Shown: positions 11,599 through 19,761 of the stretch, in pieces
Layout: each line of letters starts with the position of its first letter
Numbering within the stretch: the first letter of the stretch is position 1
Source of the DNA: Candidatus Kryptobacter tengchongensis
GTDB taxonomy: Bacteria; Bacteroidota; Ignavibacteria; Kryptoniales; Kryptoniaceae
Length of the DNA stretch: 64,000 bases
Assembly: GCA_001485605.1 (NCBI GenBank)
Contig: FAON01000004.1
Location: 281,581 to 345,580 of the forward strand
Direction of reading: 5' to 3'
The notes under the pieces: model-generated
Told to the model about the DNA's origin: nothing
The model's database searches: none
The model's input: only the letters and a program-made list of their open reading frames with translations
Position numbers and translations under genes: made by a program

Positions 11599-11928
11599 TT
11601 ATAATAAAACTGGCGGGGCACGCTTTGAAATGAAAAGATGCGGTAAAAATTTAAACGGGATCAAATCTTCAAAAATGAACACATTCAAGGACAAAGTGAA
11701 TAAGTATAACCCATACCCCTTTGTAAAGATATGATTTGAACTTAAATGAGAAATAAAGCAAGCAAAATCAGAATTTAAATCAGGGTAAAATTTATGTCCT
11801 ATGCAATTATGTTCGCTTATTTGCTTAAAGCCAAAGTTTAAATGCAGATGAAAATTAAAACTAGCATATATAACCCAAGCCAAATAAATCAGAAAAGTTA
11901 ACAATATGTAAAAACTTCTCCTTCGCAA
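11599..11928 (-). CDS. Small His-containing membrane protein upstream of the TonB receptor
   Basis: 109 residues from a TTG start. The start is uncertain: an AAGGAG sequence inside the frame could serve a TTG eight codons further on. An N-terminal membrane segment (YILLTFLIYLAWVIYASF) is followed by a His/Cys-bearing loop (HLHLNFGFKQISEHNCIGH), a second hydrophobic stretch and the end SKRAPPVLL. The layout and the RAPP ending recall DUF2946-type proteins found beside metal-related TonB receptors. That likeness is from memory and not decisive. Confidence 0.5.
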   Translation of the reverse strand: MRRRSFYILLTFLIYLAWVIYASFNFHLHLNFGFKQISEHNCIGHKFYPDLNSDFACFISHLSSNHIFTKGYGLYLFTLSLNVFIFEDLIPFKFLPHLFISKRAPPVLL

Positions 11929-12003
11929 TTCAAACAGGCGATTTATTTTTCATATTTAAATAACGAGCGATCTTAAAAATTTAGTTCCAGCTCAATTCTA
12001 CTT

Positions 12004-12927
12004 CTAAATAAAACCGAGTAAACGCTTTATATTCCCCGATAAAATTTTCTGAATTTCATCTGACGATAAGCCAAGTTTATCAAATATCTCCAGCTGTTGA
12101 TTTAATATATCAACCCTATATCCCCGTGGGAAAATTCCGCTATCTGTCCCGAAAATAATTCTATCAACGCCGAAAATTTCCAATGTTTTTGCGAAGACAG
12201 TTTTAAGATCAATTTGATACGGTAAAACCCTTATCCAGGAGTTTGAGCTTGATGTATCAACATAAACATTTCTACACTGCAACCCAAGCATTAAAACCTC
12301 TTGAAAATATCCAGCCCCAAAATGCGGTATTATGAAGTTAACATCTGGATGTCTAACTGCGATTCTATGAAGATCAGTTGGATTACTGTAAGTTCCATCT
12401 ATTTGATCTCTAACACCTATAGCCTCACGAACTGGAATTTTTAAAATCCCAAAATGCGTAAAAACAACAAGATGATACTCCTCCGCAATTAGATAAATTC
12501 TTTCAAGCAATTCATCGTAAACATGGATATGATAAAGAGCAGGAAATAAAATCATCCCTCTCATCCCCATATTCTCAACGGCGTGCTTTACCTCTGAATC
12601 CACATTTTCAGCAAACGGGTTTAAGGTGAAGAAACCAACAAATTTATCTGGAAATGCAGATATTGCAGTTGACACCGAAACTGTGTCCTCCGGGATGCTC
12701 GCAAAAAGAACAAGTTTTGAAATACCATATTTCTCCATTTCATCAATCCATCGCCTTGCAAGCTGCACAGGGCTAACAGGTGGAGTTTCTATGCCATATC
12801 TTTCTCTAAGAAAAGTAAACTCCTCATTCAGCGGTGTTTCCTTTCCCTTCATCCTTATCAGGGTTTTAAAAAAATTGAAGGAGAAAAAGTGAACATGCGC
12901 ATCCCAAATCTCAAATCCTTCGGTCAT
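12004..12927 (-). CDS. Amidohydrolase-2 family metal-dependent hydrolase
   Basis: TIM-barrel hydrolase or decarboxylase of the PF04909 type. Visible are the N-terminal metal motif DAHVHF (residues about 10-15), a strand-end His (VVFTHFGI), the IIPHFGAGYF motif, and the C-terminal catalytic Asp in IIFGTDSGIFPRG. I use ATG 12927 (MTEGFEIWDAHVHF), since the longer frame begins with a TTG and has no better ribosome site. The substrate cannot be named. Upstream lies a promoter and terminator pair (13039-13143), which may be a separate small RNA or a leader controlling this gene. Confidence 0.85.
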   Translation of the reverse strand: MTEGFEIWDAHVHFFSFNFFKTLIRMKGKETPLNEEFTFLRERYGIETPPVSPVQLARRWIDEMEKYGISKLVLFASIPEDTVSVSTAISAFPDKFVGFFTLNPFAENVDSEVKHAVENMGMRGMILFPALYHIHVYDELLERIYLIAEEYHLVVFTHFGILKIPVREAIGVRDQIDGTYSNPTDLHRIAVRHPDVNFIIPHFGAGYFQEVLMLGLQCRNVYVDTSSSNSWIRVLPYQIDLKTVFAKTLEIFGVDRIIFGTDSGIFPRGYRVDILNQQLEIFDKLGLSSDEIQKILSGNIKRLLGFI

Positions 12928-13030
12928 TTGTCGTTCCGAATAAATTTTTACGCAATTTAAAAATACCAAAATTCCCCTTACATTTCAACTAATCCTTTAA
13001 AAAGGACATATTTGAAAAGTCGCCTTAAAA

Positions 13031-13108
13031 ATAAAAAAGACCGCTGGCGCTCGGGGACACACGCCAGCGATCTCGGCGGGAAAGGAAACGGGGATGATTA
13101 TGCTTCTC
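13031..13108 (-). ncRNA. Candidate small RNA (about 77 nt) or transcription attenuator
   Basis: A consensus promoter (13115-13143) is followed about 35 bases after the predicted start by a strong intrinsic terminator: stem 13062-13072 with 13039-13049 (11 pairs, one G-U) and a T-rich tail at 13038-13030. The 5' part is single-stranded and C-rich (CATCCCCGTTTCC, TTTCCCGCC) and the loop holds TGTCCCCGA. C-rich exposed segments can pair with Shine-Dalgarno sequences, as in several known bacterial sRNAs. Alternatively it is the leader of the amidohydrolase gene. A leaderless 37-codon frame starting at ATG 13110 runs through the hairpin; I think it is chance. Confidence 0.55.
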
Positions 13109-13114
13109 ATTGCT

Positions 13115-13143
13115 AATATAATAAATTCAGAAACATTTGTCAA
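13115..13143 (-). promoter_or_regulatory. Consensus promoter of the small RNA
   Basis: The -35 TTGACA (13143-13138) and -10 TATATT (13120-13115) are spaced by 17 bases. The same pattern precedes clpC and tRNA-Val. Confidence 0.65.
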
Positions 13144-13198
13144 GAGTTTTATTGAACTTAATGCCCAACTTTAAAAAATCTTTATTCCATAAATTGAC

Positions 13199-13684
13199 CT
13201 ACAGCCGATTTATCTCAAGTATTTTATACCTCACAATTCCAGCAGGGACTTTAACCTCAACAACATCTCCAACCCGCTTCCCCAACAAACCTTTCCCAAT
13301 CGGGGATTGAACCGAAACCTTTTTCTCAGCTGAATTCGCCTCTTGCGATGAAACGATTGTGTATTCAATTATTTGATTTGTATTGAGATTTAAAACCTTA
13401 ACCTTTGAATACAAATAAACCTTATCTGCTGGCAAATTCTTTGTATCTATCACCTTCGCCCTTGCAAGTGTCTCCTCCAGTTTTTGAATTTTCAATTCAA
13501 GAATTTCTTGCTCTTGCTTCGCCGTTTCATATTCCGAATTTTCAGAGATATCACCATGAGCTCTTGCCTCTGCTATTTTCATAGCTATTTCAGCCCTTCC
13601 CTTCGTTTTAAGCTCCGCTAATTCCCTGCGGAGTTCCTCGTATTTCTCCCTTGATAAGTAAATTACTTCCTTCTTATCCGCCAT
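13199..13684 (-). CDS. greA: Transcription elongation factor GreA
   Basis: 161 residues. The N-terminal coiled coil (about 1-78) carries the GreA signature EIAEARAHGDISENSEYETA-like core (here KIAEARAHGDISENSEYETA), including the acidic loop tip that reaches the RNA polymerase active site to stimulate cleavage of backtracked RNA. The C-terminal FKBP-like domain contains SPIGKGLLGKRVGDVVEV. Length is standard. The next gene upstream (13695) is 10 bases away in the same direction, so it is probably co-transcribed with the GH113-like gene and tldD. Confidence 0.96.
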   Translation of the reverse strand: MADKKEVIYLSREKYEELRRELAELKTKGRAEIAMKIAEARAHGDISENSEYETAKQEQEILELKIQKLEETLARAKVIDTKNLPADKVYLYSKVKVLNLNTNQIIEYTIVSSQEANSAEKKVSVQSPIGKGLLGKRVGDVVEVKVPAGIVRYKILEINRL

Positions 13685-13694
13685 CTCTAAATCA

Positions 13695-14744
13695 CTAAAT
13701 TTTGTTTTTACTCAAAACTTGTTGCCTCAACCAATGTTCCTTAATAGTTTCAAATGCTGGTTTCCCATAAGGAGAAAAACCAGTTTTCAATGAGTCGGAT
13801 TTCAAATTGGCATCCCAATTCCAAAAAAATATACCATCAACAAAATCAATATGTGAAATAATATCAAGTGCAACTTTATAACACAAATTCTGCTCCTCAA
13901 AATCAATAACCTCACCCTCCTTCCACGGTCTCATACTTGCTCCATCCGTTGATGGATACCCAATTTCCGTAAAAATTAACTTCTTACTCCCGTGATTTTC
14001 AGTAAACCAACTTTTCAAATCATTCAAATATGGTTGCCATCCAAGAACAATTTCATCATAAACAGGATCAGGTTTATTTGACACAGGAGCAAAAAAATCT
14101 ATGCCAACATAATCAATTTTATCCCAAAATGAAACATCTCTATATTCATCAAAATTTGATGCGTAAATGATTTTACCATTGTAGATTTCCCTAACACTAT
14201 CAATCAACTCCGACCACAACTTTAACTCTTGGCTTAACGAAGAAAGTTCCGTTCCAATGCAAAACATTTCAACACCCAGCATTTCACACAGCCTCGCATA
14301 GTTTAAAACATACTTTGAATAATTCCTAAACCATGCAGAAACATCAAATGGTTTTATCTTCGTCCTTGATACTCCATCATATGTATCAAGATGAATTTTC
14401 AACATAACCCCGAAATTCTTATCATGCGCATATTGAATAATTTGCGATACTGAATAAAGGCTTGGCGTTTTATTTGGATCTTCAATTATGAGCGTATCTT
14501 CTGGATTTTTTTGATAGAGCGTAACAACAATTGAAACCCAATTTGCTCCACAAGTGGACATTGTATCAAAAGAACTTTTCGCATAAGTTGTGCCATATTC
14601 AGTTCTTCTCCATGACACAAAGTTAAAACCTCTTTTATAAATTTGAACTCTCTCCTTTATCGTTTCATCTTTGATGTTAACGACAAAATTACATCCATAG
14701 ATAATAAAAAAGAACAAAACAAAATTTTTTAAACCCGTCTTCAT
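13695..14744 (-). CDS. GH113-like glycoside hydrolase lipoprotein
   Basis: 349 residues with a lipoprotein signal (hydrophobic 8-16, lipobox IYGC, Cys18), so probably membrane-anchored. The mature part is a TIM barrel like family 113 beta-mannanases: GANWVSIVVTLYQ, LKIHLDTYDG, FCIGTELSS with candidate acid/base Glu166, YVGIDFFAP, LIFTEIGYPS with candidate nucleophile Glu260, and FFWNWDA. The substrate is not certain: GH113 covers mannan-active enzymes, but distant homologues are uncharacterised. The start overlaps the tldD stop (TGATG), so translation is coupled. Confidence 0.8.
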   Translation of the reverse strand: MKTGLKNFVLFFFIIYGCNFVVNIKDETIKERVQIYKRGFNFVSWRRTEYGTTYAKSSFDTMSTCGANWVSIVVTLYQKNPEDTLIIEDPNKTPSLYSVSQIIQYAHDKNFGVMLKIHLDTYDGVSRTKIKPFDVSAWFRNYSKYVLNYARLCEMLGVEMFCIGTELSSLSQELKLWSELIDSVREIYNGKIIYASNFDEYRDVSFWDKIDYVGIDFFAPVSNKPDPVYDEIVLGWQPYLNDLKSWFTENHGSKKLIFTEIGYPSTDGASMRPWKEGEVIDFEEQNLCYKVALDIISHIDFVDGIFFWNWDANLKSDSLKTGFSPYGKPAFETIKEHWLRQQVLSKNKI

Positions 14745-16159
14745 CAGATCTGAGTCCCACCAACTGTAATTTCACTCACGAGTATTGTTGGTTGCCCTAC
14801 CCCAACTGGGATATATTGACCGTCCTTTCCACAACTTCCAGTTCGCTTCTCTATTTCAAGATCATTCCCCACCCCGATGACTTTTTTCATAATCTCCGGA
14901 CCATTCCCAATTAAATTCGCTCCGCGGATTTGATATGTTATTTCACCATTTTCAATCAAATATCCTTCATTTACTTCAAAAACAAAATTTCCACTCACAA
15001 TATCAACCTGCCCACCACCAAGTGACTTGGCATAAATCCCAAACTTTACACTTTTTATTAAATCATCAGGATTATCTTTACCAGCATCAATATAAGTATT
15101 TCTCATTCTGGGAAGCGGATAATGTTTATATGATTCCCTGCGACCATTCCCTGTTGATTCAAGGTTCATGAGTTTAGCGTTCAATTTATCAAGCATATAA
15201 CCTCTCAAAATCCCATTTTCAATTAAAATAGTTTTTTGCATCGGTGTTCCTTCATCATCAATTGCAAGCGAGCCTCTTGAATTTGGAACTGTGCCATCAT
15301 CAATGATCGTAACAAGTTCAGAACAAACTTTTTGCCCAATCTTTCCTGAATACACCGAAATCCCTTTTCTATTAAAATCACCTTCAAGTCCATGCCCAAC
15401 TGCCTCATGAACCAAAACACCACCCCAACCAGATTTAATCACAACTGGAAAATTTCCAGCTGGGGCTGGTTTAGCACTTAACTTTGAAACCGCTTGACTT
15501 GCTGACTCAACACCAGCTTTTTCAGGTGAGTATCCCACCAAATAATCATATCCATATCTCCCACCCAAATAACTAACTCCCATCTCTCGCAGTCCATCAT
15601 CAATAGCGATAGATGTTATAAAAATTCTAAACAAAGAGTCATCACTTTCAACGAATGTTCCTTCTGAATTTGCAACCCAGAAATACCGAAATGTTTCCTG
15701 ATAATTTATATCAACCTGTTTTATCCGACCATCATAACTTCTTGCGGAATCATTCGCACGCCAAAGCCACTCAATTTTTTTATCCAGATCAAGAAGATAA
15801 ATTGGCTTTTCAATTAAATAATTTTGTTTTGCTTTCCTTTTTTCTTCAAGGTTAACACTTAAGATTTTTGAACTGCTATCGGCAATATATGAAGCGACCT
15901 CGGCGACATTTAAAATTTTCTCAAAGCTAAAATCATCAGTATAAGCATATCCAGTCCTTGTGCCAGAAATAACCCTTATTCCAAGCCCCGATGAAACCCC
16001 GGAATTTAAACTTTTTATTTTGTTCTCGGATAAATTTATCATTGTTTCAGTTTTATATTCAAAATAAATTTCAGCGAACTCCCCGCCTCTTGAAAGCGCT
16101 TTTTCAAGAACTTTTTTTATCTGCCAACTTTCAAGTATTTCGGGCAAGATGAAACTCAT
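14744..16159 (-). CDS. tldD: TldD/PmbA-family metalloprotease, TldD type
   Basis: 471 residues. TldD is the metal-bearing subunit of the TldD/TldE protease, which degrades unfolded peptides and matures some modified peptides such as microcin B17. The zinc-binding HEAVGH is at 251-256, inside [19 protein letters not shown], followed by the conserved YSGKIGQKV and [20 protein letters not shown]. The C-terminus closes with the usual [17 protein letters not shown] segment (here [20 protein letters not shown]). No TldE is adjacent. It overlaps ribBA and the GH113-like gene by ATGA-type junctions. Confidence 0.93.
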   Translation of the reverse strand: MSFILPEILESWQIKKVLEKALSRGGEFAEIYFEYKTETMINLSENKIKSLNSGVSSGLGIRVISGTRTGYAYTDDFSFEKILNVAEVASYIADSSSKILSVNLEEKRKAKQNYLIEKPIYLLDLDKKIEWLWRANDSARSYDGRIKQVDINYQETFRYFWVANSEGTFVESDDSLFRIFITSIAIDDGLREMGVSYLGGRYGYDYLVGYSPEKAGVESASQAVSKLSAKPAPAGNFPVVIKSGWGGVLVHEAVGHGLEGDFNRKGISVYSGKIGQKVCSELVTIIDDGTVPNSRGSLAIDDEGTPMQKTILIENGILRGYMLDKLNAKLMNLESTGNGRRESYKHYPLPRMRNTYIDAGKDNPDDLIKSVKFGIYAKSLGGGQVDIVSGNFVFEVNEGYLIENGEITYQIRGANLIGNGPEIMKKVIGVGNDLEIEKRTGSCGKDGQYIPVGVGQPTILVSEITVGGTQI

Positions 16160-17394
16160 GTCCCTTCATTTTCTTTCTTCTCATTCATCAAAATTAAATG
16201 CCCAAGTTTATCCCTTTTAGTTCGCAAATAATGAATATTGATATCGTTTGGCTGAATCTCAATTGGAACTCTTTCAACAACTTCAAGACCATAGCCAGCA
16301 AGACCGATGATCTTTTTGGGATTATTTGTCAAAAGTCGCATCTTTTTTATCCCGAGATCAACAAGAATCTGTGCACCTATTCCATAATCTCTTAAATCAG
16401 GTTTAAATCCAAGCACTTCGTTTGCCTCAACTGTGTCTTTTCCTTCATCCTGCAATCTGTATGCTTTAATTTTATTTACAAGTCCAATTCCTCTGCCCTC
16501 TTGCCTCATGTAAAGCAAAACCCCTCTACCCTCACGCTCAATCATTTTCATAGCCGAATGGAGCTGATCCCCACAATCACACCTAAAAGAGCCAAAAACA
16601 TCACCAGTTAAACACTCCGAATGAACACGGACAAGCACAGGCTCGCCATCATCAACTTTACCTTTGACAAGAGCAACATGAACTTTTCCATCTGTTAAAC
16701 TTTCATATAGATGAAGCTCAAAGAAACCATATTTCGTTGGTAATTTCGTTGTTGTTATCTTTCTGATTAGTTTTTCTCTTTTAAGCCGATAACTTATTAA
16801 ATCTTTTATTGTGATGATTTTAAGCCCAAACTTTTTCGCAATTTTAAAGAGTTCGGGAACACGAGCCATTGTTCCATCATCATTCATAATCTCGCAAAGC
16901 ACACCTGCTGGATAAAGCCCAGCAAGTCGTGCAAGGTCAACCGCTGCTTCAGTATGTCCTGCTCTTCTCAAAACACCACCTTCAACCGCCTGAAGTGGGA
17001 AAATATGCCCTGGCTTTGCAAAATCCCCAGGCTTTGAATTTGGATCAACAATTGCCTGAATTGTCTTCGCTCTGTCAAAGGCGGAGATACCCGTCGTTGT
17101 CCCTTTCTTATAATCAACGCTTACAAGAAAAGCCGTGCCATGCCTTGATGTATTAAATTCAACCATGGGCTCAAATTCAAGCTCTTGTGCCCTCTGCTCC
17201 GTGATAGCAACACAAATTAACCCCCTTCCATATTTTGCCATAAAATTAACAATTTCTGGCGTCACCTTCTCAGCTGCAACTATAAAATCACCTTCATTCT
17301 CCCTATCCTCATCATCAACAACTATAACAATCTTGCCATTACGAATATCCTCTATCGCCTCATCTATCGTATTAAATTTCTCAACTGGCATCAT
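16156..17394 (-). CDS. ribBA: Bifunctional DHBP synthase / GTP cyclohydrolase II
   Basis: 412 residues joining the two first committed enzymes of riboflavin synthesis. The N-terminal domain (about 1-205) makes dihydroxybutanone phosphate from ribulose 5-phosphate: [18 protein letters not shown] and [14 protein letters not shown]. The C-terminal domain opens GTP: zinc cysteines in [27 protein letters not shown], and [14 protein letters not shown] strong ribosome site, GGAGGTGAG (17405-17397), precedes two adjacent ATG codons. No FMN riboswitch is visible in the 90 bases upstream, but a terminator hairpin lies there. Confidence 0.97.
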   Translation of the reverse strand: MMPVEKFNTIDEAIEDIRNGKIVIVVDDEDRENEGDFIVAAEKVTPEIVNFMAKYGRGLICVAITEQRAQELEFEPMVEFNTSRHGTAFLVSVDYKKGTTTGISAFDRAKTIQAIVDPNSKPGDFAKPGHIFPLQAVEGGVLRRAGHTEAAVDLARLAGLYPAGVLCEIMNDDGTMARVPELFKIAKKFGLKIITIKDLISYRLKREKLIRKITTTKLPTKYGFFELHLYESLTDGKVHVALVKGKVDDGEPVLVRVHSECLTGDVFGSFRCDCGDQLHSAMKMIEREGRGVLLYMRQEGRGIGLVNKIKAYRLQDEGKDTVEANEVLGFKPDLRDYGIGAQILVDLGIKKMRLLTNNPKKIIGLAGYGLEVVERVPIEIQPNDINIHYLRTKRDKLGHLILMNEKKENEGT

Positions 17395-17431
17395 AACTCA
17401 CCTCCGAAAAAACTTATATTTAAAAAAATTT

Positions 17432-17452
17432 GGGACAGATTAACTCTGTCCC
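17432..17452 (-). terminator. Hairpin between yajC and ribBA
   Basis: Perfect stem GGGACAGA / TCTGTCCC with a 5-base loop; on the minus strand it is followed by AAATTTTTTT. It should end yajC transcripts about 38 bases before the ribBA start, so ribBA needs its own initiation there or read-through. Confidence 0.7.
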
Positions 17453-17484
17453 TTTAAAGCAACAAGATATTTTAATTAACAAAA

Positions 17485-17790
17485 TCAGCCCTGACCTTCA
17501 CGCGTCACAACAGCGATAGCAGCTTTCTCAAATTTAATTTTAACCCCATCATCAACTTCAATTAAAACAGTTTTATCATCAAGCCCGACAACTTTACCAT
17601 GAATCCCACTTGAGGTTATAACCTTATCGCCCTTTTTAAGGGAAGAGATTAACTTCTGATGCTCTTTAGCCCTTTTTTGCTGTGGTCTTATTATCAAGAA
17701 ATAAAAGATCAAAAAGATAGCTAAAAACATTATTATCGTGCTGATCAAACTACTCGTAGCATCCGGTTGAGCCTGAAATAAAAGAATCAT
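17485..17790 (-). CDS. yajC: Preprotein translocase accessory subunit YajC
   Basis: 101 residues. A single membrane helix (about 18-38, IIMFLAIFLIFYFLII) is followed at once by the family hallmark RPQQKRAKEHQKLI and a small basic cytosolic domain (LKKGDKVITSSGIHGKVVGL). YajC associates with SecDF and the Sec translocon in the inner membrane. Followed by a terminator hairpin. Confidence 0.95.
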   Translation of the reverse strand: MILLFQAQPDATSSLISTIIMFLAIFLIFYFLIIRPQQKRAKEHQKLISSLKKGDKVITSSGIHGKVVGLDDKTVLIEVDDGVKIKFEKAAIAVVTREGQG

Positions 17791-17868
17791 AACTTTTCCT
17801 CCAAATAAATTTGCTTCTAAAATTTTGATTTAAGATAAAAAAATTAACCAAGATTTCAAAATTTGAGT

Positions 17869-18150
17869 TCAAAACATCGTTACTATCTCATTTTCATACT
17901 CTGGGAAGTAATGGTTTATCTCGCGAAGATTAAAGCGTTTCAGGATTGATGTGTTTGGTTCACGATCAAGCAAAAACTCAAATGATAAATAAACAAGTTT
18001 TTCTGCAGTTATCCTTCCCTCCGTTAACTTTTTGAAATAACTTTCTTCAAGCGAGACGATGTGCGTCGTTTGAGTTTTCCCCGAAACCGTGACCTCAAAC
18101 TCTGCAACTGGGAATGGTTTTATCTGTTTTACCTCAATTTGATATGCCAT
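17869..18150 (-). CDS. Hypothetical 93-residue protein
   Basis: Unrecognised cytosolic protein with no signal or membrane segment. It starts MAYQIEVKQIKPFPVAEFEV and includes VSLEESYFKKLTEGRITAEK. The N-terminal half looks like beta strands, the C-terminal half helical, ending in an acidic YFPEYENEIVTMF. It sits 15 bases after the NCS2 permease stop in the same direction, so it is probably co-transcribed. The unbroken frame and ordinary codon use support a real gene. Confidence 0.65.
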   Translation of the reverse strand: MAYQIEVKQIKPFPVAEFEVTVSGKTQTTHIVSLEESYFKKLTEGRITAEKLVYLSFEFLLDREPNTSILKRFNLREINHYFPEYENEIVTMF

Positions 18151-18165
18151 GGCTTTTGAAGAAAT

Positions 18166-19527
18166 TTATTTTAATGCAAGGAAAATATACCTTGCAAGAA
18201 AAACAAATGTCAAAACAATTATTATCCAATTTATCTCCTTGAACCTCCCACTAAATAACTTCACAAGCGTGTAAGATGTAAAACCAATCGCTATGCCATC
18301 AGCAATGCTGAATGTTAAGGGGATTGCAAGCATAGTTATAAAAGCAGGAATTGACTCCGTGAAATCTTCCCAATTTATTTGGACAACTGGTCTAACCATC
18401 ATACTTCCAACGATTATCAAAGCAGGAGCAGTTATCGGATAAAGAACATAACCAGGTGCGAGCTCAACCCCACCACCAATTAACTTAACAATCGGATAGA
18501 AGAAAAGCGATATTAGAAAGAAAAAGGCGACAAAAATTGAAGTTAAACCAGTTCTTCCACCCACAGCAACACCGGATGCGCTTTCAATATAGGCAGTTAC
18601 AGTTGATGTCCCAAGCAAAGCTCCAAATGTCGTCCCAAGTGCATCTGATAGCAAAGCCTTCTCAGCTCGTGGAAGCTTCCCGTCTTTCCCAACAAGCCCG
18701 GCTGCTTGCCCAACTCCAATCAATGTCCCAACAGTATCAAACAAAACCATATAAAGAAAAACAAGAACCGCAACAATAAATGTAATGTCAAAAAAATTTG
18801 AAAAATCAAGTTTTAAAAATGCCGACTCTTTAACCTCCGGAAGCGAAAAAATTTTACCTTCAAACTTAACCACACCTAAAATAACTGAAAGAATAGTTGA
18901 AAAGATTATCCCAATTAAAATTGAGCCCTTAACTCCACGAGCAAGGAGAATTGATGTAAAAATTAACCCAATAATTGAAATTAAAACTTCAATCCTGTGT
19001 ATTTCCCCAAGTTGAGGCAAATGTGTTCCGGAGTTAATTTTTATTATTCCACCCTGAAGGAAACCTATCAAAGTTATAAATAAACCAATTCCTGTTGCTA
19101 TTGAATTTTTTAAACACCCGGGCATAGCATCAATCACAGCCTCCCTCAACTTAACAAGCGAAAGAACACTAAAAAGAACCCCGGAGAGAAAAACAATGGC
19201 AAGTGCAGATTGCCAAGAAAGTTTCATGCTTCCAACAACGGTATAAGCAAAAAAGAAATTTTCCCCCATCCCCGGAGCAAGCGCAATTGGATAATTTGCA
19301 AGCAAAGCCATTATTATTGATCCAATTGCAGACCCAATGCATGTTGCAATAAGCCCAGCCCCGAAATCAATCCCAGCGTGTGATAAAACAACAGGTTGAA
19401 CAAAAATTATATACGACATCGTCATAAAAGTTGTAATACCAGCGATGAACTCAATTTTAATGTTCGTGTTTCTCTTGCTAATCTCAAAAGTCTTTTCAAG
19501 AATATCTTTCATAACAGGATACAACAT
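18166..19527 (-). CDS. NCS2/AzgA-type nucleobase permease
   Basis: 453 residues with 12-14 membrane segments. Members of this group import hypoxanthine, guanine, adenine or xanthine by proton symport. Diagnostic features are the N-terminal EFIAGITTFMTMSYIIFVQP, the QGxxQ-less loop GMGENFFFAYTVVG, the DTVGTLIGVGQAAGL region, and GALLGTSTVTAYIESASGVAVGGRTGL split across the helix 8-10 core (conserved Glu in YIESASG). The precise base transported cannot be read off. Start at 19527 or Met6 (19512). Confidence 0.93.
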   Translation of the reverse strand: MLYPVMKDILEKTFEISKRNTNIKIEFIAGITTFMTMSYIIFVQPVVLSHAGIDFGAGLIATCIGSAIGSIIMALLANYPIALAPGMGENFFFAYTVVGSMKLSWQSALAIVFLSGVLFSVLSLVKLREAVIDAMPGCLKNSIATGIGLFITLIGFLQGGIIKINSGTHLPQLGEIHRIEVLISIIGLIFTSILLARGVKGSILIGIIFSTILSVILGVVKFEGKIFSLPEVKESAFLKLDFSNFFDITFIVAVLVFLYMVLFDTVGTLIGVGQAAGLVGKDGKLPRAEKALLSDALGTTFGALLGTSTVTAYIESASGVAVGGRTGLTSIFVAFFFLISLFFYPIVKLIGGGVELAPGYVLYPITAPALIIVGSMMVRPVVQINWEDFTESIPAFITMLAIPLTFSIADGIAIGFTSYTLVKLFSGRFKEINWIIIVLTFVFLARYIFLALK

Positions 19528-19645
19528 TAAATTTTTGATTCCAAAAATTTATAATAAAAAATTTCATCAAAATCAACCTGAACCCGTTCCCAATTTGTGT
19601 TGCACTATTAGCACCTTTAGCGCCCCCAATTTTGCCTTATTTAAT

Positions 19646-19674
19646 TTGACAAATGATTTTAAAATAACTATATT
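19646..19674 (+). promoter_or_regulatory. Consensus promoter of clpC
   Basis: The -35 TTGACA (19646-19651) and -10 TATATT (19669-19674) have a 17-base spacer and lie about 88 bases before the clpC start. No CtsR or CIRCE-like inverted repeat is visible nearby. Confidence 0.65.
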
Positions 19675-19761
19675 TACTTAAGGGAAGTTGTTCTTATGAA
19701 ACTGGCATAACATCTCAAATGTTAAAGAAAATGAACACAAACAAAATAAAATAAATTCACC

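Noticed and set aside
13020..13110. Leaderless ORF through the small RNA
   Set aside because: It reads through the terminator stem and T-tract and starts at the predicted first transcribed base; coding is unlikely.
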